Source of the DNA: Erysipelotrichaceae bacterium 66202529
Lineage (GTDB): Bacteria > Bacillota_I > Bacilli_A > Erysipelotrichales > Erysipelotrichaceae
NCBI GenBank assembly: GCA_017161075.1
Contig: CP046174.1
Location: forward strand, 992,001-1,056,000
DNA length: 64,000 bases
Direction of reading: 5' to 3'
The position numbers and the translations under genes were made by a program. Positions 51,698 to 59,945 of the stretch are shown here, in pieces (the first letter of the stretch is position 1; each line of letters starts with the position of its first letter). The notes under the pieces are model-generated. The model did not search any database and was not told where the DNA came from. It saw only the letters and a program-made list of their open reading frames with translations.

Positions 51698-53014
51698 TTA
51701 GGCTTTTACATCGCTTTTTCTGCTCTTTATCAGCTTATGAAAATCGTGAAGCGGCATCGGCTTGTAATAATAATAGCCCTGTACCATATCACAGCCGATT
51801 TCCTTTAGAAAATCCAGGCATTCCTTTGTTTCAATCCCCTCCGCAAGCACCTGCATATTCAATGTATGTGCAATTTCCACAATATGCTGAATGATGCTTT
51901 TATTTTTGTCATCCAGTGGCTTCTCAAAAAACATCTTATCTATTTTCAATATATCAACCAGGTTTTCCAGCAGGATGTTGAAGGAGGAATATCCACTTCC
52001 GAAATCATCCAGAGAGCAGGTAAAGCCATATTGCTTAAAGGCATCGATCATATCCTTTACCTGATCGTAGTAATCAAAGCGGATATTTTCCATAAACTCA
52101 AACTCAATCAGCTGTTCATTGATATTGTACTTATGAAATATATCCAGATAGTCATGTAGGAAATCCTCATCAAATAATGAGGTATTTGTAATATTGAAGC
52201 TCATCGGTACTACCGGCTCACCATCTGCCAGTGCGGTGTGCAGGTAGGCGCAGACGGTATCAAAGAGATTCAAATCAACCATATAGATATCCCCGTTCGC
52301 ATTCAGCACAGGAAGAAAGGAGGATAAGGGAATCAGATTTCCCTCATGATCCTGCCAGCGCAGCAGCACTTCACCACCGACGATTGCTTCATCACATAAC
52401 CGTATTTTCGGCTGTACATAGGGAATAAATTCATGTGCGAAGCGTGCCCTGGTAACCTGTTCCGCAGTTTCCCGCACACGGATATATTCATGAAACATAT
52501 CGGCATGATAAATATCATAGGAAAAGGTACGACGTTTTAACTGTGGGCATTCTTTTCTGGCAATTTGCGCCCGGTTCTGTGCTTCATAAAAATCACAGGG
52601 CTGCTGCTCCAGAAAATAGAAGCCGAAGGATAAATAGATATTATGAAAGAACAGTGGATCGGGATCATCGAATACAGCATCTACAAAAGGAATCAAAAAT
52701 TTTTCAAACATAGCTTCCATGGTGTCATAATGTAAAAGCAGATTGTAATCATCAGCACAGATTCTTGCGATATATTCCTGCTCTGAAAGAAATTGTGAGG
52801 TGATATCATATAAATGCTTTAAAGCACGATCCGCATGGGCTCTGCCATATTTATTGTTCATATACTGAAAGCGTTTGATATTCATATCTATAAAAACATA
52901 GGAGGATGATTGCTGCTTTTGCTGTGTATCATACATTTCTTTTAGCCAGGCCTCATTACCTCCGCCTGTAATAGAATCTCTGTATTCGTCCTTTATGTCC
53001 GCTGTATTTTTCAT
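51698..53014 (-). CDS. Cyclic-di-GMP phosphodiesterase (EAL) with degenerate GGDEF domain
   Basis: This 438-residue soluble protein has a degenerate GGDEF domain (~30-165; CADDYN replaces GGDEF) and an EAL domain (~180-430). Active-site elements of the EAL domain are kept: EVLLRW (EVL), the Asn in FNITN, E in IEFEFMEN, DDFGSGYSS, KIDK, EGIET and QGYYYYKP. It should hydrolyse c-di-GMP, with the N-terminal domain as a possible GTP or partner-binding regulator. There is no membrane segment. It is monocistronic and convergent with ndk. It is the only EAL protein in the window, against two active-looking GGDEF proteins. Confidence 0.9.
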   Translation of the reverse strand: MKNTADIKDEYRDSITGGGNEAWLKEMYDTQQKQQSSSYVFIDMNIKRFQYMNNKYGRAHADRALKHLYDITSQFLSEQEYIARICADDYNLLLHYDTMEAMFEKFLIPFVDAVFDDPDPLFFHNIYLSFGFYFLEQQPCDFYEAQNRAQIARKECPQLKRRTFSYDIYHADMFHEYIRVRETAEQVTRARFAHEFIPYVQPKIRLCDEAIVGGEVLLRWQDHEGNLIPLSSFLPVLNANGDIYMVDLNLFDTVCAYLHTALADGEPVVPMSFNITNTSLFDEDFLHDYLDIFHKYNINEQLIEFEFMENIRFDYYDQVKDMIDAFKQYGFTCSLDDFGSGYSSFNILLENLVDILKIDKMFFEKPLDDKNKSIIQHIVEIAHTLNMQVLAEGIETKECLDFLKEIGCDMVQGYYYYKPMPLHDFHKLIKSRKSDVKA

Positions 53015-53180
53015 CCCGCTGCTCTCCCGTCTGTTTCTATGTACTATTATATCATTGTTTCATTATAATATAAATGCTGTTGTGTTCGCATAGTAAGTTC
53101 ACTTAAAGAGAAGAATGTTTATTTTAATAGGAGAAAAAAGCTTTCATGAGGACTTAAAATAAATATGATAGAGTGATTTT

Positions 53181-53375
53181 TCAGTAAAGCCTTTCCAGTG
53201 CTTGTGATCTATCCCTGAATTCTTCATCTTTATTTCTATCCTTTGCGGCGACCTTGCTTTTCTTGCGAATTCTAGAGTAGTTTGGATGATTTCAAAATCA
53301 TAAGAGCATCTGATGCAATCACAAGCAACTTATTATCCTCAAAAGTGATTGGCACCGCTCATCGTTTTTTTGTAG
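53181..53375 (-). pseudogene. Possible decayed gene fragment
   Basis: On the minus strand one frame reads VPITFEDNKLLVIASD and continues to KSSKLL before a stop; shifting frame by one base then gives RKKSKVAAKDRNKDEEF and RDRSQALERLY to a TGA at 53181-53183. The joined text looks like a natural protein end, but there is no start or ribosome binding site. I do not recognise the family. Confidence 0.35.
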
Positions 53376-53433
53376 AGCCAATATTCTGATTTCCTCACAA
53401 ATCGGGTGTTTTTCTTTTGTTTTTCGAAAGCTG

Positions 53434-53462
53434 TTGACATAAAATTTTTAATACGGCATAAT
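53434..53462 (+). promoter_or_regulatory. Strong promoter of the C45 hydrolase gene
   Basis: TTGACA (53434-53439), 17-bp spacer and CATAAT (53457-53462). Confidence 0.8.
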
Positions 53463-53503
53463 GAGCATATAGCTGGCGCCGGCTCTATGAAGGAGCTGAA
53501 TAT

Positions 53504-54502
53504 ATGAAGCATTATAACTGGAACAAAGATCCCTATGCGGCAGGCTTCGCATATGGAAACGAATTAAACAAGGAACACCGCAGTATTACGGAAACTCTGC
53601 GGATGGTGAAAAGTGATGAGCGCAGGGCCTTTGCGCAGGAGTGCAGAAAATGCTATGAAACATGGTATCCCTCTGTATTGGAGGAGATGCAGGGGCTTGC
53701 GGATGCCCAGCAGATCGCGGTGGAGGAGCTGGAACAATTATTATTGTGTATGTACGCATTTCCTCTGGAAATCCGCTGTACCTGTGTTGCTTTTCGTGCT
53801 GTGGACGGACATGTATATTTAGGAAGAAACAGTGATTTCTTTACTGCTATGGAGGAGGTGTATGAATCCAATCTTGTAGCAATCCCGGCAAGGATCGCCT
53901 TTATCGGCAATACCACCGCCTGTATACAGTATGAGGATGGTATCAATGCGTATGGACTTGCGGCAGGCTTGACGTTTATTGCCCCGGTATGCCGCAAGCC
54001 GGGTCTGCATGCCGGATTTCTGATTCGCTATGTGCTGGAGCATTGTACCTGTGTTAAAGAGGCTCTAAAGGCTTTGCAGAGATTGCCGATTGCCAGTGCA
54101 CAGACGATTACGCTTGCAGATCAAAAGGAAATGGCGGTAGTGGAATGCAACTGCGAGCGTATACGTATAAAAGCATCCGATTCCCATGTATGGGCAACGA
54201 ACCGGTTTCACGATCCCGATATGCTGCATTACAATGTAGATAATATCGATGATATGGGAAGTGAGATACGCTGGCAGACTGTAGCGCGGGCCATGCAGCA
54301 TCCAAAGCGGTTTTCAGAAGGCTATATGCGGCAGCTGCTGTCCGGTAAGCTTGGCTTCCTGTGTCAGTATGACCGTCAAAGAGGCGGAGATACGGTTTGG
54401 AGCAGTCTGTATGATGTGACGGCTAAACAGGTATGGCGCAGTGAGGGCAATCCTTCCAGCGTCCCATTTGAAAAGGATGAACGTCTGATATTCAAAGGCT
54501 AA
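53504..54502 (+). CDS. C45-family Ntn hydrolase (acyltransferase / linear amide hydrolase)
   Basis: This 332-residue protein resembles the acyl-CoA:6-aminopenicillanate acyltransferase family (PF03417, peptidase C45). The nucleophile is probably C92 in RCTCVAFRAVDGHVYLGRNSDF; such proteins cut themselves just before this Cys to expose a new N-terminus. Other family elements are the EDGINAYGLAAGLTF strand, the ATNRFHDPD loop and DTVWSSLYDV near the end. It hydrolyses or transfers an acyl group on an amide; substrates vary widely and none is shown here. The ATG is preceded by AAGGAGCTG. It is monocistronic with a good promoter and terminator. Confidence 0.82.
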   Translation: MKHYNWNKDPYAAGFAYGNELNKEHRSITETLRMVKSDERRAFAQECRKCYETWYPSVLEEMQGLADAQQIAVEELEQLLLCMYAFPLEIRCTCVAFRAVDGHVYLGRNSDFFTAMEEVYESNLVAIPARIAFIGNTTACIQYEDGINAYGLAAGLTFIAPVCRKPGLHAGFLIRYVLEHCTCVKEALKALQRLPIASAQTITLADQKEMAVVECNCERIRIKASDSHVWATNRFHDPDMLHYNVDNIDDMGSEIRWQTVARAMQHPKRFSEGYMRQLLSGKLGFLCQYDRQRGGDTVWSSLYDVTAKQVWRSEGNPSSVPFEKDERLIFKG

Positions 54503-54523
54503 ATGGCTGTATCATAGGATATG

Positions 54524-54568
54524 AAAAAAGATTCCTTTATGACAAAGTGTCACATGGGAATCTTTTAT
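54524..54568 (+). terminator. Intrinsic terminator after the C45 gene
   Basis: AAAAGATTCC and TGACA pair with TGTCA and GGGAATCTTTT to make a long stem with a short asymmetric bulge; T-rich tail. Confidence 0.8.
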
Positions 54569-54703
54569 TGTCCTGTATCACTACATTTTGTGTAAAAAAA
54601 AGCAGCGGGTGCCGTTTTTTTATACTTACGGTAAAATCCAGGTGATATAATGATACATAGGATACTGTATATGCAGCACGCATTTGCAGAAGAGGGTGAA
54701 GGA

Positions 54704-56608
54704 ATGAAGAAAAACAGACTGGTGAAAACAAATATATTGATAGGCCTTGTACTGCTTACAGGCTTTGCTCTTACTGCATGCTTGGCATATCAGGCGAATT
54801 ATCAGACATCGCTGAACAATATTGAACAGGTTTCCTCTCTTTCCTCAGAAGGAATTCAGTATCAGTTGACCTCCATGCTTACCCGTCCTGTCAATACTTC
54901 CCTGGCCATGGCTCATGACAGCTTTTTGAAGGAGCATCTGGCAAAGGAAAATGAACAAATTACAGATCAAAGCTACATAGATGCATTGCGGACATATTTA
55001 TATGCATATAAGGAAAAATATAAGTTTGATTCGGTGTTCCTTGTATCCTGTAAATCCGGAAGATATTACAGCTACAACGGTCTGGACCGTATACTTGATA
55101 AAAAGAACAGGGAAAATGCATGGTATTATGATTTGCTGTACAGTAAGGATGAATATTCACTTCACGTAGATAATGATGAAGTAGATGGAGCAGGAAATGA
55201 GATTACCGTATTTGTGAATTGCAGAATTACGGATGAAGCGCACAATACGATTGGTGTTGTCGGCGTCGGCATTCGCTTAAAAAATCTGAGGGAGCTGCTG
55301 GCTGCCTATGAGAAAAAGTATAACATCAAAGCATATCTTGTCGATGATACAGGAAATATACAGGTTTCAACGGCAAACAGCGCTCAGGAACAGGTGAACT
55401 GGTTCGCAAAATACAAACAGCAGGAAAACCAGGAGGAAATTTTGCAGTGGAAGCAGGATCAGAAGAATCTGGAGCTGTGGACGAAGCAGGATGGTGAAAA
55501 AAGCTATCTAGTGACACGCTATGTGCCGGAGCTGTCCTGGCATCTGATCGTTCAGCAGAATACAGAAACGGTATTGCAGCAGATGTATGCGCAGCTATTG
55601 CATATCGCCTTGATGATGCTTGCGGTCATCCTGATTGTTTTGGCAATCATTACGTTTGTAATTCGCAGCTTCAATCGGCAGATCACCTCACTGATTGAAG
55701 AAAAGCAGGCCATTTTTAGAAAGGCAACAGAGGAGCTGTATGATAACATTTATGAGCTGAATATAACGAAAAACAGTTATGTCGGTGAACGTACGGCAAA
55801 TTATTTTGAAAGCCTGGGCGCAAAGGGACTGCCTTATGATGAAGTATTGACGGTTATTGCCCAAAAGCAGATTAAGGAGGAATTTCGTGACGGCTATGTA
55901 TCGCTGTTTACACCGGAGCATGTGATACAGGAGTATGAAGCGGGAAACAACCATCTCCAATATGATTTTATGATTTCGGAGGAAGGCAGTGATTATTTCT
56001 GGATGCGGATCGATGCTTATGTCTTTCTTTCAACAGAGGATAATTGTATCCATATGTTTACCTATCGCAAAAATATCAATGCTGAAAAGAACAGAGAGCG
56101 GCTTGCCGCCATTGACGATATGACCGGCTTTTATACGAGAAAGGCGTGTGTTGAAGCAATTTCAATACGGTTGGAACGGCGTACGGAGGAAGCCTATGCA
56201 TTCCTTCTGTTTGATATTGATAATTTTAAGCAGGCGAATGATCAGTTTGGACATGCATTTGGTGATTACTGTATCACGGAGTTTACGAAAGCGATTCGGA
56301 CGCATTTCCGTAAGGGGGATATTTTAGGAAGAGTCGGCGGTGATGAATTTGTTGTGCTGTGTAAATATAAAACATATGAGCAGCTGATGAACCGTGTTCA
56401 TGTCCTTTCGCAGGATCTGGTTATGCAGTGTGAACGGAAGCAGGCATCATGGCATATGTCCGCAAGCATTGGAATTGCACTATCACCAAAGCACGGCAGT
56501 GATTTTGAAACACTGTATGAATGTGCAGATAAGGCGTTGTATGAGACAAAGGTCAAAGGCAAAAACGGATTTTGCGTATATCATAGCGGGCATTTCGGTG
56601 AAAAGTAA
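54704..56608 (+). CDS. Membrane diguanylate cyclase with extracellular dCACHE-like sensor
   Basis: This 634-residue protein has an N-terminal membrane helix (~9-31), an extracellular dCACHE-like domain (~35-285; VFLVSCKSGRYYSYNG, VVGVGIRLKNLRELL), a second helix (~300-325), a PAS-like cytoplasmic segment (~340-465) and a GGDEF domain (~475-634). The active motif GGDEF is at 545-549 and the inhibitory RxxD site is present (RKGD five residues earlier). It should make c-di-GMP in response to an external small molecule, subject to feedback. The start is ATG 54704; GAGGGTGAAGGA lies just upstream, while an in-frame ATG at 54650 has no site. It is monocistronic. Confidence 0.9.
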   Translation: MKKNRLVKTNILIGLVLLTGFALTACLAYQANYQTSLNNIEQVSSLSSEGIQYQLTSMLTRPVNTSLAMAHDSFLKEHLAKENEQITDQSYIDALRTYLYAYKEKYKFDSVFLVSCKSGRYYSYNGLDRILDKKNRENAWYYDLLYSKDEYSLHVDNDEVDGAGNEITVFVNCRITDEAHNTIGVVGVGIRLKNLRELLAAYEKKYNIKAYLVDDTGNIQVSTANSAQEQVNWFAKYKQQENQEEILQWKQDQKNLELWTKQDGEKSYLVTRYVPELSWHLIVQQNTETVLQQMYAQLLHIALMMLAVILIVLAIITFVIRSFNRQITSLIEEKQAIFRKATEELYDNIYELNITKNSYVGERTANYFESLGAKGLPYDEVLTVIAQKQIKEEFRDGYVSLFTPEHVIQEYEAGNNHLQYDFMISEEGSDYFWMRIDAYVFLSTEDNCIHMFTYRKNINAEKNRERLAAIDDMTGFYTRKACVEAISIRLERRTEEAYAFLLFDIDNFKQANDQFGHAFGDYCITEFTKAIRTHFRKGDILGRVGGDEFVVLCKYKTYEQLMNRVHVLSQDLVMQCERKQASWHMSASIGIALSPKHGSDFETLYECADKALYETKVKGKNGFCVYHSGHFGEK

Positions 56609-56724
56609 TCAGGCTGGCTGTATGGATTTACCACTCATTTCGTAAAAGGCTATGTGGAAGTTATGTGGAAAGGGTTCCTCCGTGCGTTCGCTGCTTATTC
56701 AGTCAGTAATAATTTGATGCAAAT

Positions 56725-56768
56725 AAAGCTGTGGTATCTTCCAGACACGAAAGATTTCACAGCTTTTG
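56725..56768 (+). terminator. Intrinsic terminator
   Basis: AAAGCTGTG (56725-56733) pairs with CACAGCTTT (56758-56766); ATCTT and AAGAT extend pairing inside the loop. Confidence 0.65.
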
Positions 56769-56983
56769 TATGGTGGCTGACAAAGCTCTTAATTATGATG
56801 GTGATAAAGGCTTTAACAAGAATTCGTTACGAAGTATGCATAGAGCTGTCAAAATGCTGAAGTTATATTGGTCGTGTCTAAGATAGCGATGTATGTACTG
56901 CCCGTATATAATATATACGTTAGATAATGCTCATACATTCATATTAGAACAAGTAAAAGAATACGCATTCTGCTTTGCTTCAT

Positions 56984-57006
56984 AAAAAAAGCCAGATTGA
57001 TCTGGC
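56984..57006 (-). terminator. Intrinsic terminator of the methyltransferase gene
   Basis: On the minus strand GCCAGA and TCTGGC form a stem followed by seven T. Confidence 0.8.
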
Positions 57007-57021
57007 AGTTTCAGTAATTGT

Positions 57022-57903
57022 TTATCTGTTGTTTTTTACCCATTTCCCATAGATACCGCAGGGAAGAACACTGTCTCCAGTTGTAATCGGCAAACCAATT
57101 TCTCCGGCATGGATTGTGCCATCTGTATATTTTTTTCCTACGGTTGTACGTAAGAGATTATATAAGACGGTTGGCGGGAATCCTGTGGTATAGGAATTCA
57201 CAAGGAAAAACAGGGGATCGTCATCCAGAATTTCCATACAGGCGGAAATCAGCGGGTACAGCTGTTCCTCAATCTTCCATATCTCTCCATTTGGGCCTCT
57301 GCCATAGCTTGGCGGATCCATGATGATGGCGTGGTAGGTTCTGCCTCTGCGCTTTTCTCTTGCGACAAATTTTAATACATCATCCACGATAAAGCGGATT
57401 TTATGCTGCTCCAGGTGAGAAAGCACCATGTTTTCCTTTGCCCAGTTCACCATTCCCTTGCTGGCATCCACATGAACGACCTCTGCAGCACCTGCACTTG
57501 CACATGCCATGGTCGCACCTCCGGTATAGGCAAATAGATTTAAAACACGCAGGTCGCTTCGTCCGCTTTCCCGTATCGTATCCATCATCCAGTCCCAGTT
57601 GGCTGCCTGCTCCGGAAACAGACCTGTATGCTTGAAGCCTGTCGGTGAAACCTTGAAACGCAGCTCACCATAGGAAATTGTCCAGCTCTCTTTGCATTTC
57701 TTTTTAAATTCCCAGCTTCCTCCTCCGCTTTTTGAGCGGTGGTAATGGGCATGGGGATGTCTCCACATTTCATTTTCTTCCATCGGCCAGATCACCTGCG
57801 GATCGGGACGACGCAAAATAATATCTTTCCATCGTTCCAGCTTTTCTCCGCTGCCGGCATCGATGCATTCATAATCCTTCCAGTGTTTCGCTACCTGATT
57901 CAT
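57022..57903 (-). CDS. Class I SAM-dependent methyltransferase, RlmI/RlmK-like
   Basis: This 293-residue protein has an N-terminal beta-rich part (~1-95, WPMEENEMWRHPHAHYHRS) and a Rossmann methyltransferase domain: FPEQAANWDWM, motif I VLNLFAYTGGATMACASAGA, VVHVDASKGMVNWAKEN, VDDVLKFV and the catalytic-loop motif IIMDPPSYGRG (DPPxY, as in the RlmI/RlmK 23S rRNA m5C/m7G enzymes). It probably methylates RNA, but the base is not known. The ATG follows a GGAG-type site on the minus strand (reads AGGAGTTGATGAA). It is divergent from the AlaX-like gene. Confidence 0.85.
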   Translation of the reverse strand: MNQVAKHWKDYECIDAGSGEKLERWKDIILRRPDPQVIWPMEENEMWRHPHAHYHRSKSGGGSWEFKKKCKESWTISYGELRFKVSPTGFKHTGLFPEQAANWDWMMDTIRESGRSDLRVLNLFAYTGGATMACASAGAAEVVHVDASKGMVNWAKENMVLSHLEQHKIRFIVDDVLKFVAREKRRGRTYHAIIMDPPSYGRGPNGEIWKIEEQLYPLISACMEILDDDPLFFLVNSYTTGFPPTVLYNLLRTTVGKKYTDGTIHAGEIGLPITTGDSVLPCGIYGKWVKNNR

Positions 57904-58027
57904 TTCATCAACTCCTGACGCATACCATTATAGCATGAGATTGCGTGTTAGTTACATGAGTTTCTTGAGAAAAAGGCGGAAAAGTGTGGTAGAATATAAG
58001 AAAACACATCGGAAAAGGAGGATACTT

Positions 58028-59185
58028 ATGATCAACAAACTGTATGATAATTGTTTTACAACGGAGCTTTCCACAAAGGTTCTGGAAGTCCGGGAAGATA
58101 ACGGCCTGTTCTGGCATGCCTGCAAGGACACCATCTTCTATAAAGAAGGCGGTGGAATGGCGAGTGATATCGGTATGATCGATGAGCACATGGTATTGGA
58201 TCTGAAGTATGAAGAAGGTCATATGTGGCATCTTCTGGATACGAAGCTGGAAGGCACTGTCTTTATGAGTGTGAATCTGCATGAACGCTTTCGCAAATGC
58301 CAGATTCATACGGCACAGCATCTGATCAGTGCAGTTCTCGGCAATGTTTATAAGGTGGAAACACTGGCGCACCATGTCGGTGATGAGGAAAACGATATTG
58401 AATTTAACTTTGAGGATTTTACAGATAAGATGGCATTTGAGCTGCAGGTTTTGTGCAATGGTCTGATCCGTGATGATCTGGATGTCAGTATCCAGTATCC
58501 GACCCGGGTAGAGGCAAGCAAAATGGCCAAGGGGAAAAACATAGACCGCGATGATCTGCGTGTTGTGCGCATCGGAGCTCTGGATTATAATATGTGCGGC
58601 TGTATGCATGTACCATCCCTGCGTTATCTGCAGATGCTGTACATCAGCGGGTATGAAAAATCAGCAAAGGGGTATAAAATTAAATATCTGGTAGGAGACC
58701 AGCTGCTTGACTGTGTGACCAGACGCTACAAGGTGCTGGATGAGGCAAGCCGTTCTCTGGCGGTTTCCCATCTTTATGTGAATACCGGTGTAAACCGTCT
58801 GATCAATGAAACTCGTCAGCTCAACCGGGATGTCATTGTCTGGAAGCAGAAATATTATGAAATGTTTGCGAAGGAGCTTGGTCAGTGCACAGAGGATGTT
58901 ATCGTTCATTTCTTCGATGATATTGATGTGAAATCCGAAGCGGATGTCGCGAAATACGTAACCGAGCATTATAAAAAGGCTGTTATCTTTGTGGCAAAGA
59001 CATATGACAATGTTCATGTTGTCGTAGCCGCCCATAAGGATATGGACTTTGATTCCGCAAAGGTATTCAAAGAAATTGCGGATGCCTACCATCTGAAGGG
59101 CGGCGGTAACAGGCAGCTTTCTCAGGGTGGCGGTATGTATTCTGAAGAAATTATTAAATTTGTCAAAACGCATAGGTTTTCCTGA
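58028..59185 (+). CDS. AlaX-type alanyl-tRNA editing protein with DHHA1 domain
   Basis: This 385-residue protein combines a TGS-less N-terminal AlaRS-like beta domain (~1-85), a tRNA-SAD editing domain with zinc ligands H94 and H98 (HTAQH) and C190/H194 (CGCMH), and a C-terminal DHHA1 domain (~240-385; HLKGGGNRQLSQGGG). AlaX proteins hydrolyse mischarged Ser- or Gly-tRNA-Ala in trans. Its length puts it in the long AlaX class. The start is ATG 58028 after AAAGGAGGA; the frame is open from 57935 but overlaps the upstream divergent promoter region. It is monocistronic. Confidence 0.88.
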   Translation: MINKLYDNCFTTELSTKVLEVREDNGLFWHACKDTIFYKEGGGMASDIGMIDEHMVLDLKYEEGHMWHLLDTKLEGTVFMSVNLHERFRKCQIHTAQHLISAVLGNVYKVETLAHHVGDEENDIEFNFEDFTDKMAFELQVLCNGLIRDDLDVSIQYPTRVEASKMAKGKNIDRDDLRVVRIGALDYNMCGCMHVPSLRYLQMLYISGYEKSAKGYKIKYLVGDQLLDCVTRRYKVLDEASRSLAVSHLYVNTGVNRLINETRQLNRDVIVWKQKYYEMFAKELGQCTEDVIVHFFDDIDVKSEADVAKYVTEHYKKAVIFVAKTYDNVHVVVAAHKDMDFDSAKVFKEIADAYHLKGGGNRQLSQGGGMYSEEIIKFVKTHRFS

Positions 59186-59192
59186 AAATCTA

Positions 59193-59201
59193 TGATATAC
59201 T
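59193..59201 (+). promoter_or_regulatory. Extended -10 promoter for the lipoprotein gene
   Basis: TGATATACT gives TGn-TATACT, an extended -10, 24 bp before the start codon. Confidence 0.5.
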
Positions 59202-59224
59202 AATTAAGTTTTATGGAGGTCTGT

Positions 59225-59905
59225 ATGAATCAAATAGCAAAGAAACTACTTCTCTGCGTTGGAATTTTATCGGTTACCATGGTGAGCGGATGCAGTTCCG
59301 ATGACAGCAGCAAGAAAAAAGAGACAGCAAAAAATGAAGAGAAATCGGAAGTGAAGATGGTAGCCAATGATTTGTATGTGGAACCGCTGAACCCTACCGA
59401 AGCTCAGATTAAAGCATATAACAAGCTGTCGGAAGCAATTACCAGCGAAAATAAAAAAGAAGAGGCCACGATGGTGGCAGTGAGCTTTGCATTTGATTTC
59501 TTCACACTATCCAATAAAGAGGATGCCCAGGATCTTGGTGGATTACAGTTTATTCCAAGTGACAAGATTCGCAACTTTATGGAGTTTGCACAGGCATACT
59601 ATTACGGAAACTATCCAACCATCGTAAACGAATACGGTAAGAAAAGTCTCCCTGAGGTAACCGGCTATAAGGTAGAAGCTGTCGAGGAAAAGGATTTCAC
59701 CTATAACGGCTCTGCCTGCAGAGGATATGATGTCAGGCTATCCCTGACATATGCGGATACGGAAGTGGAGAGTCTGAAGAAATCCATGACGATCAGTGTG
59801 ATTGAAATTCAGGATTATGAGTATGACCGTACAAAGAATTACAAAAAGGATGTCGTATACGATGGTGAAATGAAAAATGTTTACCGTATATTGGCAGTTG
59901 AGTAA
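59225..59905 (+). CDS. Lipoprotein of unknown function
   Basis: This 226-residue protein has a lipoprotein signal peptide: MNQIAKKLLL, a hydrophobic core and a lipobox VSGC with the modified Cys at about residue 23, followed by a Ser/Asp/Lys-rich linker. The mature part (~50-226) is a mixed fold (FAFDFFTLSNKEDAQDLGG, FMEFAQAYYYGNYPTIV, YDVRLSLTYADTEVESL) reminiscent of NTF2-like or SnoaL-like outer-surface domains, but I have no firm match. It is attached to the outer face of the membrane. The start is ATG 59225 (GGAGG five bases upstream). It is followed by a small terminator and a hypothetical gene. Confidence 0.78.
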   Translation: MNQIAKKLLLCVGILSVTMVSGCSSDDSSKKKETAKNEEKSEVKMVANDLYVEPLNPTEAQIKAYNKLSEAITSENKKEEATMVAVSFAFDFFTLSNKEDAQDLGGLQFIPSDKIRNFMEFAQAYYYGNYPTIVNEYGKKSLPEVTGYKVEAVEEKDFTYNGSACRGYDVRLSLTYADTEVESLKKSMTISVIEIQDYEYDRTKNYKKDVVYDGEMKNVYRILAVE

Positions 59906-59930
59906 GGGACTGAGAAATCAGTTCCTTTTT
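59906..59930 (+). terminator. Intrinsic terminator
   Basis: GGGACTGA pairs with TCAGTTCC (one G-T pair), four-base loop, then TTTTT. Confidence 0.75.
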
Positions 59931-59945
59931 GAAAGGGGTTTTGAC

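Larger units (their letters stand above)
53015..53503. other. 489-bp intergenic region with a possible minus-strand gene remnant
   Basis: No intact gene. A protein-like but frameshifted minus-strand stretch lies at about 53181-53375, and the right end carries the promoter for the C45 hydrolase gene. Confidence 0.5.
56609..57021. other. Intergenic region between convergent genes
   Basis: It contains a strong terminator (56725-56768), a 38-codon protein-like frame (56770-56886) without a ribosome binding site, and the terminator of the minus-strand methyltransferase gene (56984-57006). Confidence 0.55.

Noticed and set aside
51557..51808. 83-codon plus-strand ORF after ndk
   Set aside because: It starts inside the ndk terminator and is antisense to the EAL gene.
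56770..56886. 38-codon protein-like frame after a terminator
   Set aside because: No ribosome binding site and too short to assign; kept only as a note in the intergenic entry.
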